In this document: positions 13,001-22,260 of the stretch, piece after piece
How the letters are laid out: each line of letters starts with the position of its first letter
How positions within the stretch are numbered: the first letter of the stretch is position 1
From: Polydactylus sextarius
Taxonomy: Eukaryota; Chordata; Actinopteri; Polynemidae
DNA length: 64,000 bases
Assembly (NCBI GenBank): GCA_016801845.1
Contig: CM028921.1
Coordinates: 11,632,275 to 11,696,274 of the forward strand
Direction: 5' to 3'
Position numbers and translations under genes: made by a program
The notes under the pieces: generated by a model
Databases searched by the model: none
Seen by the model: only the letters and a program-made list of their open reading frames with translations
Told to the model about the DNA's origin: nothing

Positions 13001-16000
13001 CAGCATGCTAACATACTCACAATAACAATGCTAACATGCTGATGCTAAGCAGATATCACTTAAAGCATGCTCACCTCATTGTTAGGCGGTTTAGCATGCT
13101 AACATGCTAACAGGAGTCATTGTCTGGGCACCATGAATATTGGCAGCAAATTTCATGGGAATTCATTTTACAGTTGCTGAGATATTTCAGCCTGGACCAA
13201 AGCAGTGGGCTTTGCCACTGACACTGTCTTCCCTAGAGCACAAATCTCTCAGTATTACATTTACACAACTTAACAGTAGCAAACATCAGGACAAAGCTGA
13301 TGTTTTTTTGTAAATGTAAAGCAGTTCACCTCCTAACAACAGTTCCTTCATGCCGTAGTCATCTCACCTATCCACACTGGGATTCCAAGTTAAGGATACA
13401 TTTGTGATCTTCTGTCACAGGTCTGATTGGTTTCTTTATTGCATTTGGCATCTGCATGGGCAAGATGGGAGAGAAGGCCAGACTCATGATTGAATTCTTC
13501 AACATCCTCAATGAGATTGTGATGAAACTTGTCATCATGATCATGTGGTTAGTATCACTTAAGAATCTCATTGACTCATTCTGAAACTCATTTAGCTGTC
13601 AAAAATATTATAACTATGCCAAGTTATAGCCCATCATTACAATGTTTGTAATGAAGAGGAATGTGAGTTTGAATCAGGTTTTCCTGAGAAACTTTCCCAT
13701 TTTTATCTAATAGTCAAATGAAAGCAATGACAACAGATTTTTATTCTATTAGGTACTCTCCCTTTGGTATTGCCTGTCTGATCTGTGGTAAGATCATCTC
13801 CATCAAGGATCTGGAGGTGGTGGCCAGACAGCTGGGCATGTACATGGTGACTGTAATCATTGGCCTCATCATCCATGGAGCCATCTTCTTGCCCAGCATC
13901 TACTTTGTTATCGTCAGGAAAAACCCCTTCACCTTCTTCCTGGGTATCTTCCAAGCCTGGATCACTGCCCTGGGGACAGCCTCCAGGTCAGCATCAGGGA
14001 AAGATGGACAGATGGTGGCCTCTGCCTTAATTTCCCTTTGGGATCAATAAAGTATTCATCATCATCATCTTTATACAATTTGTAACCTCTCCATGTTTAT
14101 CTACTTTTCCTACAGTGCTGGTACGCTGCCTGTTACCTTCCGTTGTCTGGAGGAGAACCTGGGTATTGACAAACGAGTCACTCGTTTCGTACTCCCAGTC
14201 GGTGCAACCATCAACATGGATGGAACTGCTCTGTATGAGGCTGTGGCTGCCATCTTCATTGCCCAGATGAACGGTGTCCACCTTGACCCTGGTCAGATTG
14301 TCACTGTCAGGTCAGAAAACACTTCTAATAGTCTTTTTAAACAAAGGTTGGATAAACAGTTGATGTAATTTGCATTGATAAATGCTTAACATTAGTTTTG
14401 TGTCAGGTTACAGTAACAATGTTGGGGTCTCCCTTGATATTTCAGCCATCCATACATGAAACAGACTGTTTAATGGACTGCGTCTTCCCTAATGGATTAA
14501 TACGACTGCAGACAAAAGTCAGAGAAGTTAATCTTCATAACAGCCAGTCATAACAGCTAATTATAATTCCCACTATCCAACTAAGGAGCCCTGAGGATGC
14601 AGTTTAATAAACACCATTAGTTTTTAATCAATCAGGACAAACAGCAGCAATAAAGACATTAAACAGTGAATAGAACAAACCTCAGATAATCAAAGTGCTC
14701 ACAACCTTACTGAAGGAATTTAAAATGAAATAAATAAATCAAACAGAACTGGCACAAAAATTTGTACCAGTGTCTCATCAGGGAGATAAATACAAACCAC
14801 ACTTTGTGTCTTCAGTGTCTGTAACTAACTTCCCCAAATACACTTCTGTTAATAAAGTGAGCTGAAGATGGATGACCTTCAGTATTACATTTTTATGGCA
14901 TATCAATCCATGAACCCTTTAATTAAATGTCCCCTCTCTCATATTTAAAACTCTCTTCATTTGCCAATAGGACCCACTCAGGTGCTCTTCAGTCTGCTCT
15001 TTACATAAGCACCATAGAAAATGAATGACTTGAACAACTCTTTAGCAACGAGGTGTCGCAATTACATATTACTGACGAGACAGGGTGAAGAGGAGGGCTG
15101 TGGATGCTGTCATGAGGTGTAGTGGGTTTTGGAGCATGTGATTGAGTGCTGCTTTGCTTTGTTTTCGTCCAGTCTGACAGCCACCTTGGCCAGTGTGGGA
15201 GCAGCCAGTATTCCCAGTGCTGGTCTGGTGACTATGCTGTTGATCCTGACTGCTGTAGGCCTGCCCACCCAAGACATCAGTCTGCTGGTTGCTGTTGACT
15301 GGCTGCTGTAAGTTTTAGAAGACAAATATAAACTGTATATTGTATTAATGCCTTCATAGATTTTCAGTTTTCCTGCATCTGAAAATACCTAGCCTACCTA
15401 TTTCCATCATTTAGTATGAATCTTCAACCATAATCCTACCTTGATTTCTCTCTTCAGGGATCGATTCAGGACCTCAGTGAATGTGGTGGGTGATTCCTAC
15501 GGTGCAGGCATCGTGTACCACATGTCTAAGGCAGAGCTCGAAGAGCTGGACGCTCAACAGGCTAAATCCGATGACATCGAAATGATGACGAAGACCCAGT
15601 CTTATTACGATGACATGAAGAACCACCACGAAAACAATTCCAACCAGTGCGTCATAACCGATACCGCCACAACTGCTACCACCTCTGCTAACAATTCTGT
15701 CGTAGTAGATGAATGCAAGGTACAATTAATGCTTTCGGACATGGAGACTTGTATATAACACTCTCTGTTGTTGCATGATCACCTTTCACCTGCACCTTTC
15801 TGTTTGTTTCATTCATTGCATCTTTGTATATAATATGTAAATACATCCACTGTCATTTTGTGACAGAAGTGAAGCGAGAGAACAATCGATGCATGGATAC
15901 GTATGTATTTCTCTCTTCTGGAATAGCAGCTTTTGTGGAAAATTTAAAGTACTCTTAACCTTTTCATGCACAGTGGGCAGCTGTTGGAAAGCTGTTTTCT

Positions 16001-16610
16001 TGTACATGTGTGGGTGTTAGTGCAATTATACCCTCACATACACAACAAAACAGCTCTCGAAGAGCTGCAGTGACCACTATGCATGAAAGGGTTAAAAAGG
16101 GAATAACTCAGCTCTATAGTTACAGTAGCTAATCTGATTACTGTAACCTGTTGGGGATTGGCTCCAACTCAAAAGGCAGCACCACATAATCCTCATTATG
16201 ACCCTGTGGAATTATTTAGCAGCTCTTACATCTATCGAAAGTTCACAATACATACATTTTTTATTCGGCTTAGCGTCTTCAATGGTTTGTTATACTTTAT
16301 CTTACAATGCAACACATTTATTTCCAAAGACCTCGTGTTTTTCCGTAAGATTTAACATGCAGACGGAGGATGTGTTAATTAATTCATATAATATCCTACA
16401 CATCTACACATCTACCACACTGTCTCTGACTCATTCCCAGTCAGGGTTGTGTTTTTAACACCATCTATTTCTGCCAGTTGTGAAAACTGAGGAAAAAAAA
16501 AACTGTGAAGTAGTTTCCATAATGTAAAATATAATGCACAGTGCATCTCACCTTTGCATGTACTGCTGGCATTTAGAATATTTTATCAGAGTACAAAGTG
16601 CCTATTCTAC

Positions 16611-16654
<44 letters not shown>

Positions 16655-17581
16655 CACACACGCCCTGGAAGAAAAGGTCTACTGATGAGCCTATTCATTT
16701 ATTAAAGGGTGAAAGTTGTTGCCTAGCAACACTGGCAACCTGTCACACAGGCAATCTGTCCACAGGAAAAACTTATATCCTCCTTTCCGAGTCTCCATTT
16801 ATTAACGGACATTTACATATAAATGTGACACAAAGGCTCGCTATTTCCAGTTTCAACCATGACTAATTTTTTTTCTGTTCTGTTTGCATGTAACTAGATC
16901 AGCTCCCTATTCTAACCCTCATTTTCAAAGATGCATACCACTGTAGAGGACAATGCATTCAGACTGTAGTGTTGCTACCTAATTTTCTGTGTATTTTGTC
17001 TACTTTGCATTCATGATATATTATTTCTGATTTTGTTATTTTGTTTGTCTGTGTGTTTTCTTTTAACTTCCTGTTGAGTTTGTGGTCATCATAAACATGT
17101 GGTCTGTTCCCAGGTCAGTAAAGGAGAATATCCAAGGGTTATCAGGTTCTTTCATAGTTATATGGATAAATAGCTGATATCTAAGATTCTGATTTAACTG
17201 CCAAATAACATGAATCTAGAATTATAGGAAATAATGTTATTCTGGCTTTACAGTGATAAAATGTTTACAGTTACGTATTGTTATAAAATTTATCAAATGG
17301 CTTTTAAAAGTGTGTACCAGGGACAATGAAACATGTCCAATCGCAGTTAATTAGCTTTACATGCTGTGAAAACTTGAGTGACCAATTAGATTGGCTGGCC
17401 GAAGCTGAAATAATCACATAACGTGATGTTATATTACAAGTTCTGTATATGCGTGTTTTTACTTGTGCCGTAGATCCAGTGTTTAGATCTTGGTGCTAAC
17501 TGCTTACAGGTAACCTCAGCCACTAACGGCTCTGCTGCGGAGTGCACGCTTGTTGAGGAGGAACCATGGAAACATGAATAA
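9923..17581 (+). CDS. slc1a2: Excitatory amino acid transporter 2 (glial glutamate transporter, EAAT2/GLT-1), 5' partial
   Basis: Na+/H+/K+-coupled glutamate uptake transporter of the SLC1 family in the plasma membrane, mainly of astrocytes in vertebrates. Coding exons: 9923-10062, 11782-11934, 12274-12524, 12743-12890, 13421-13547, 13753-13986, 14116-14310, 15173-15307, 15458-15719, 17510-17581; all junctions are GT/AG and phases agree. From the MPKQVEV start at 9933 the product is 568 residues, against 574 for human EAAT2 with its nine extra leader residues. Signatures seen: LIAFPGDILMRML-type scaffold helices, hairpin 1 ASSAGTLP, the NMDGT motif of TM7, hairpin 2 TLASVGAASIPSAG, and the TM8 DRFRTSVNVVGDS. 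Two N-glycosylation sequons (NAT, NIT) lie in the extracellular TM4 loop. The C-terminus has two alternatives (see 15458-15758). Teleosts usually have slc1a2a and slc1a2b; linkage to cd44 and pdhx does not by itself tell me which this is. The first exon, expected to end in GG to complete a Gly codon, was not identified. Confidence 0.97.
11108..11133. repeat. Poly-A run
   Basis: 26 A residues in slc1a2 intron 2. Confidence 0.9.
11782..11934 (+). CDS. slc1a2: slc1a2 exon 3: TM1-TM2
   Basis: Encodes VILGAVAGMLLRVASPIHP and the GDILMRMLKMLILPLIISS stretch, highly conserved in SLC1 transporters. It starts and ends in phase 1 with a TTCAG acceptor and a GTGCAG donor. Confidence 0.96.
12274..12524 (+). 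CDS. slc1a2: slc1a2 exon 4: TM3 and following loop
   Basis: Reads GLAGLDAKSSGRLGTRAMV onward to NLFPENLVQACFQQ, the TM3-TM4 segment of EAATs. The donor GTAATG follows CAG in phase 0. Confidence 0.96.
12743..12890 (+). CDS. slc1a2: slc1a2 exon 5: TM4 extracellular loop with N-glycosylation sequons
   Basis: Starts IQTVTKKV and ends KSGMNVLG. The loop carries sequons NAT and NIT, and is several residues shorter than in human EAAT2, as expected for the most variable segment of the family. Confidence 0.95.
12975..13215. repeat. Dispersed teleost repeat of the GCTAACATGCTAAC type
   Basis: Several TAGCATGCTAACATGCTAAC-like units, followed by AAATTTCATGGGAATTCAT and GCTGAGATATTTCAG. This order is familiar from a high-copy repeat of spiny-rayed fish genomes. 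It lies in slc1a2 intron 5, downstream of exon 5. Confidence 0.6.
13421..13547 (+). CDS. slc1a2: slc1a2 exon 6: TM4c-TM5
   Basis: Encodes LIGFFIAFGICMGKMGEKA through FNILNEIVMKLVIMIMW. The terminal Trp codon is split TG|G with exon 7. Confidence 0.96.
13753..13986 (+). CDS. slc1a2: slc1a2 exon 7: TM5-TM6 to the start of hairpin 1
   Basis: Encodes YSPFGIACLICGKI, LEVVARQLGMYMVTV and FQAWITALGTAS. The Ser codon of ASSAGT is split AG|T with exon 8. A LINE-tail-like retroposon remnant begins about 40 bp after the donor. Confidence 0.96.
14026..14071 (+). repeat. LINE-like 3' tail with ATC microsatellite
   Basis: AATTTCCCTTTGGGATCAAT-AAAGTAT followed by (CAT)n resembles the 3' end of fish L2/CR1-type LINE insertions, which end in short microsatellites. 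About 40 bp downstream of the slc1a2 exon 7 donor. Confidence 0.55.
14116..14310 (+). CDS. slc1a2: slc1a2 exon 8: hairpin 1 and TM7 (NMDGT)
   Basis: Encodes SAGTLPVTFRCLEENLGI, VLPVGATINMDGTALYEA and ending GQIVTV. It contains the Na+/substrate-binding NMDGT motif. The donor AG|GTCAGA splits a Ser codon. Confidence 0.96.
15173..15307 (+). CDS. slc1a2: slc1a2 exon 9: hairpin 2
   Basis: Encodes LTATLASVGAASIPSAGLV, the extracellular gate and transport-blocker contact region in the family, through LLVAVDWL. Donor CT|GTAAGT. Confidence 0.96.
15458..15719 (+). CDS. slc1a2: slc1a2 exon 10 (spliced form): TM8 and proximal C-tail
   Basis: Encodes DRFRTSVNVVGDSYGAGIV, containing the substrate-binding Asp/Arg region of TM8, then a cytoplasmic tail with DIEMMTKTQSYYDDMKNH and VVVDECK. 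The tail contains a Thr/Ala-rich insertion (TDTATTATTSA) not present in the mammalian protein. It is spliced at AAG|GTACAA to exon 11 for the GLT-1a type end. Confidence 0.93.
15458..15758 (+). CDS. slc1a2: slc1a2 exon 10 read-through form: GLT-1b-type C-terminus ending METCI
   Basis: If the donor at 15720 is not used, the frame stays open for 12 more codons, VQLMLSDMETCI, then TAA. Mammalian GLT-1b ends DIETCI and binds PDZ proteins, including PICK1. The shared ETCI ending after the same DECK junction shows that this is a preserved alternative terminus, not chance read-through. The predicted b form is 557 residues from the MPKQ start. Confidence 0.85.
16611..16661. repeat. (AC)n microsatellite
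   Basis: 51 bp in slc1a2 intron 10 with one G interruption. Confidence 0.95.
16718..16730. promoter_or_regulatory. RFX X-box-like palindrome in slc1a2 intron 10
   Basis: GTTGCCTAGCAAC fits the X-box consensus GTNRCC-N(0-3)-RGYAAC with a one-base spacer. This is a sequence match only; use by RFX factors is not shown. Confidence 0.45.
17510..17581 (+). CDS. slc1a2: slc1a2 exon 11: GLT-1a-type C-terminus
   Basis: A TTACAG acceptor is followed by 23 codons, VTSATNGSAAECTLVEEEP then WKHE, and TAA. Human EAAT2 ends [23 protein letters not shown], so the match covers the whole exon. Intron 10 is 1.8 kb and contains an RFX X-box-like palindrome. Confidence 0.93.
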   Translation, partial: VTSATNGSAAECTLVEEEPWKHE

Positions 17582-17683
17582 TGGCAGCACAGAGATCCCC
17601 TGCTCCTGGGCTCCACAAGCTTTTCCTACCTGGTGATAAAGAAGAGTGAATGAAAAAAGTCACATGAACAGAACTACTAATTT

Positions 17684-17686
<3 letters not shown>

Positions 17687-17736
<50 letters not shown>
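17687..17736. repeat. (TA)n microsatellite
   Basis: Pure TA run about 100 bp after the slc1a2 stop codon. Confidence 0.95.
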
Positions 17737-17739
<3 letters not shown>

Positions 17740-18360
17740 TAGTCTTCTTTTTTTTATTAGTCCCTTTAAAAAAAGTTTTTGTAACTGTCTATCTGACTGA
17801 TATATAATACTAATTCACTTAACCGTGAAATTATAACAGAGGTATACTTTACCTGTTAGAGCACAATTGTGTCCTATATAGCAGATACTTGCACAACACA
17901 CTTCAAGGCTTGGGGAGGGAAGGAAGAAAGTTAGATAAGCTATTGCAAGCAATACATCCAGGTTCTACATTAAAGGATGAGAGATGAAGTGGCTGTATAA
18001 TATAAACTGCACTGAGGTCATTTTCCAAGTTTCATACAGGTGAGTCATTCTTCTAATGTCAGAGGATGAGAGGGTGTTAGAGCATTAATCACGGCGACCA
18101 ACATAATGTTTGTACTGAACTTCCTTGCTTTACATCTCTGTCGGTACCGTCGCATCCACGCAAAAAAAAAAAAAAAAAGAAAGAAAAAAAAAAAAAAAAA
18201 GCCACCGCTTTCATTTTTCAGCCCTGTCTCTCAGCGTAACACCGTTGCTTAACTGCCAGAGCCTGATCTGCATCTGCCCAATGTCACCCACTATCCCTGA
18301 GGTCCAGCAAACTGATGAAAGGGTAGGAAGCAAGGACATTAACACAACATGAAAAAAAAC

Positions 18361-18395
<35 letters not shown>

Positions 18396-18558
18396 AGCCT
18401 CATAACATACAAGCACAGTGGAATTCGAAAGCACAAATCATAGCATGGAGCCCATTTTTTTTATCCCCCCCTTTTTTGTTTTTCTTTTATTTGTGTAGCT
18501 GAAAGAAAAGGGACTTTTGTTTTTCTTTGAGTCGCCTGTTGAGTGAGATATAAAACTT

Positions 18559-18632
18559 GTGTGTGTGTCTGTGTGTAAGAGTGTGTGTGTGTGTGTGTGT
18601 TTGAGGGAGAGAGAGAGAGAGAGAGGAGAGAG
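18559..18632. repeat. (GT)n/(GA)n compound microsatellite
   Basis: Interrupted GT tract passing directly into GA repeats. Confidence 0.85.
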
Positions 18633-19333
18633 TAAGAAAGAGAGAGCTGGGGTTAAGAACATGACCAAGTTAATTATAGGGACCAAACAGGCACAAAATC
18701 AATCAACTCACAGAGGCCTTTGAACTGCCTCCATCATGCAACACATTTTCTTGTTTTCATACATCGATGTCCATGTCGAAGCGACACGGCAGCTGATATT
18801 TTCACTTTCTACTGATGAAGCCTCAAAACTTAAAGCTAAGAGAAATGACTGCCCTAAATATGAGACTTATAATGCAGAATTCATTCCCATTTTTAAACAA
18901 AATTTTTTTTAAATAAATAAATAATTCGATGCCAATAAAAGTTCAATTAGCACCAATGAGAAGAAATGATGATAAGTAATTGACACGTGTGAATCGAATT
19001 TAGCACAAAATGCGATTATACAGAGCACAAAACAACAAAAACAAAAACAACGTGACAAAGAGCACAAAGAAAAACCAAAATGCCAGTGAGGGAAATTATC
19101 AGTCGGTGGCATAAGAATAATCATGCACATAGTGTTCCATGTCGACACTGATGGTGTTCCAAGTTTTAAAAATGAAGAATAAAAAAAACAAAAAAAAAAA
19201 ACATTAAAAACAATAAGGAAGGAAGATACTCAGGCTTGTATGTTTACTCTTTAACAGGGAGAACTGTCGTAACCCGAATATGTTTACGTGCTCACTACTT
19301 GAGCTTTTCACTTTTAAAACAAACAAAATAAAA

Positions 19334-19346
19334 AAACACACGCACG

Positions 19347-19386
<40 letters not shown>

Positions 19387-19390
19387 CACA
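19334..19390. repeat. (AC)n(AT)n compound microsatellite
   Basis: AC repeat with GC interruptions, then AT repeat, in the presumed slc1a2 3' UTR. Confidence 0.9.
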
Positions 19391-20541
19391 CAAACAAAGT
19401 AGCCTGGGACGTCTACTGCAGAAAATTCTAATGTGACAGGAAAGGAAGCACATACAGGAAGAAGCACACACACACCTAAAGTTATGTACTATCTGAAAGC
19501 ACAAACATTACTATTGAATTATTGAATTCTGAAAAAGAATAAACAAAGTGAACCATCAGAAAAAAAATGTTCTTTAAAAAAAAGAAATGGAGGAAGAAGT
19601 AGCGCAGCGCTCAGGCTGTCTCAGCTGTACACAAATAAAGAGACAGACCAGTGATATGCTTCCTCTTCAGGGAGGTTCGCCAGCAAATATTTAGCCAGAC
19701 CTAGAAAGGTAAACAACAATATCATTTTAGCCACCAGAGCTCAAGACTGTTTCTACAAACCCTAGATGCTGCAGCTGTGCGTCCATATCGGTGAGAAGAC
19801 ATTTAAGAAAAAAAAAAAAAAAAACAAAAAAAAAAACTCAGAACAAAAACAACGGACACAAAGTCACGCACACAAAACCAGAATGTCGCCAACTATCAGG
19901 TAATGAAAATATGTTCCTTAAAAAAAAAGAAAAAAAAAAAAAAAAAAAATTGTCTTGAAAAAAAAAATCTGCAAACACACACAATCCAAGCTGGACTTTG
20001 TTAATCCTTTTTTTTTTTTAGCTGCTGTTTGAGTGGATTTGATTTGATTTTTCAGTCTCTCCTGTCTTGTTTCTTTTTAATATGTGCTTGATAACAAAAG
20101 CTTGCCTTGAAAATGTTCGATTCAAACGAATGCCAACGACCTACACACGCACACATGAGCGCGCGCCACTTAAAGTGAGTAACACTAGGAAACTTAACCA
20201 AACACTTAGTGCAGCACGCTGTTCTTGAGCTCCTGAGACACACTCTCAGTAGACGTCTTTCACTTTGCTTTTGTAAGCTCAGCTAACCGAGAAGTGTACT
20301 TTGATACAACACAGTGCGCACTTGGTGTTCTGCAGTACACACTACACAGACTTATGCACACTACACTACACACACACACACACACAACAAGGCATGCGCA
20401 CACACTTTCACACGCAGCAATTTATGTTTTTCGTTTTAGTTTCGTTCAGATGCACGAATATAAACACTCACACACCTCGAAGGTCACTCACAGGTTTAGT
20501 ATTGAGCTGCAGAGCGAAGGCCTCCGAGTCTTATGACCATA

Positions 20542-20556
20542 TGACCTTTGTGACCT
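20542..20556 (-). promoter_or_regulatory. Perfect DR3 nuclear-receptor element
   Basis: On the - strand it reads AGGTCA-CAA-AGGTCA, the spacing preferred by VDR/RXR heterodimers. A third related half-site (TGGTCA) lies two bases further along, giving three half-sites in 23 bp. Function is untested. Confidence 0.35.
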
Positions 20557-22232
20557 TCAGGAATTAAAAATAAATAAATAAATAAAAACAGTAAACAAAC
20601 TAAAAAAAAAGTGTCTCCAGTGTGGAGACATCACAGACTATAAGTTCACCAATGGGGACTGAGTGTTGGACCAATATTATGTTCAAATGTTCAAACTCAC
20701 AGTTTTAGAAGCATGAATAAAAAAAGAAAAAAAAAAAAAAAAGAGAAAAACATAATTATTTTTTTGCACCACTATCTTAAAAAGCATGATATTTTGAAGT
20801 GCCTCCTTGCACTTTGTGTATATATTGTAGGTAACATTTTTTTTCTCTGTTTTTTTTTTTCTTTTTTTTGTTTTGTTTTGTTTTTTTGTTTCCTTTTTGT
20901 TTTTCCATTTGGGGGATGATGAAATGGTATGTAGGAATATAGTTTCATTGCTGTGACATTTTTAATGTAATCCTCTAGAGAGAAGAAAAAAAATATATAT
21001 ATCATCTATGTCCTGAGTAAAATTAGATTAGACAAAATGTATAGAGAAGATCGTGTAATAAATTGCTTGTTTTTTATTCTCTAATAGCTGTTAACTAGTC
21101 GTTTTACTTACCTGTCACACACCAATATATAAATATCTTTTTTTTTTTTTTTTGTATCTAATGTAAGCGTTTTGAATGTTTGTTCCATGAAGATATAAGC
21201 AGTGTGCATTCATTTTCATTGTACATAAATAAATATATAATTGTTCTGTTCTGTGGCAATGCAGAATAATCCGGAAATTACAGTGAACCCTGAAGCAAAC
21301 ACTGTTTGCATGATAGAGGAAAAAGAAGAGAGTGAGAACGAGAGATGAGATATGGAGACAGAAAGAGAGAAAGAGAGCTAGGGGAAGTTTCCACTTTGAC
21401 CAACGGGGGGAGCAACATGAATTATTTTGGTGGGAATTACTGTGATACAGGCCGCTGAGAAGTGAGACAGATAAAGGAACAAGGTCAGATTCGCCCTGGA
21501 TGTAGAATAGAGAGGAGTCAAACACAAACTAGCGGCTGATACGAGCAAACGGACAAACATCAGAGGTTTTTCAGATGCCTGTTACAGCATAGAGCAACAT
21601 TCCTCAGGTGACTCATCTGAACCATTTTGTCTTTTCACTAGATATAACTGGCTTTAGTCTCAGGCATCTTTGTTTACCCGCTGCATTTAAAGCTGCAAGA
21701 CATAGATATCTAGATATTTTAGATTCTGTGTTACATATCGTATCTCTGTCACACTGTCAGCGCCACAGAGGAACTCTCTTCAGTGAACTGCCTTTACCCC
21801 ACTTTGCCTTTTGTTTGTGTTCTACACAGAAACTATATATGCAGGCACCAACACCTGGAACTTGCTGGGCTTAAATGATACTGATCACGTGGATATTGGC
21901 AGATTGACACCATAGAGCCAGTATATCTCCGCTCTTGTCCTTTTCTACTCAAAATGTGTCTCTTTTTGAAGAACTCCCCAAATAGAGCTGATAACCCGTC
22001 TCACTCCTACATTGTGCTTTCCTCACCTTACTTTTCTAGGCCTTCCCTTCTCTGTAAAGTTGGTGTAATTCTGATGTAAAGGCAGAGCGTATGTGTGAGG
22101 AGATACACTATCGAGAAAAAAAAAGACAAAAAAATTCATGATTCTTTCCTCGGTCTATGGTATACATACAAAAAAAAATCTGTTTCTACATATCAAGTGT
22201 TGTACCTTTGGTGTACATATACCAGTATAACT

Positions 22233-22238
22233 AATAAA
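22233..22238 (+). promoter_or_regulatory. slc1a2: Candidate slc1a2 poly(A) signal
   Basis: AATAAA followed within about 25 bases by TTTTGGTTGG, a plausible T/G-rich downstream element. It is one of several candidates. Confidence 0.4.
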
Positions 22239-22260
22239 TGTTGATTCGTAACTACATTTT

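Larger units (their letters stand above)
17582..22260 (+). other. slc1a2: Probable slc1a2 3' UTR
   Basis: The 4.7 kb after the stop lacks coding signal and is A/T-rich, with many poly-A or poly-T runs, CA and AT repeats. Mammalian SLC1A2 has an unusually long 3' UTR. A good terminal candidate is AATAAA at 22233 followed by T/G-rich sequence. Earlier AATAAA motifs (for example near 18909 and 21227) could end shorter transcripts. The extent is inferred. Confidence 0.45.
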
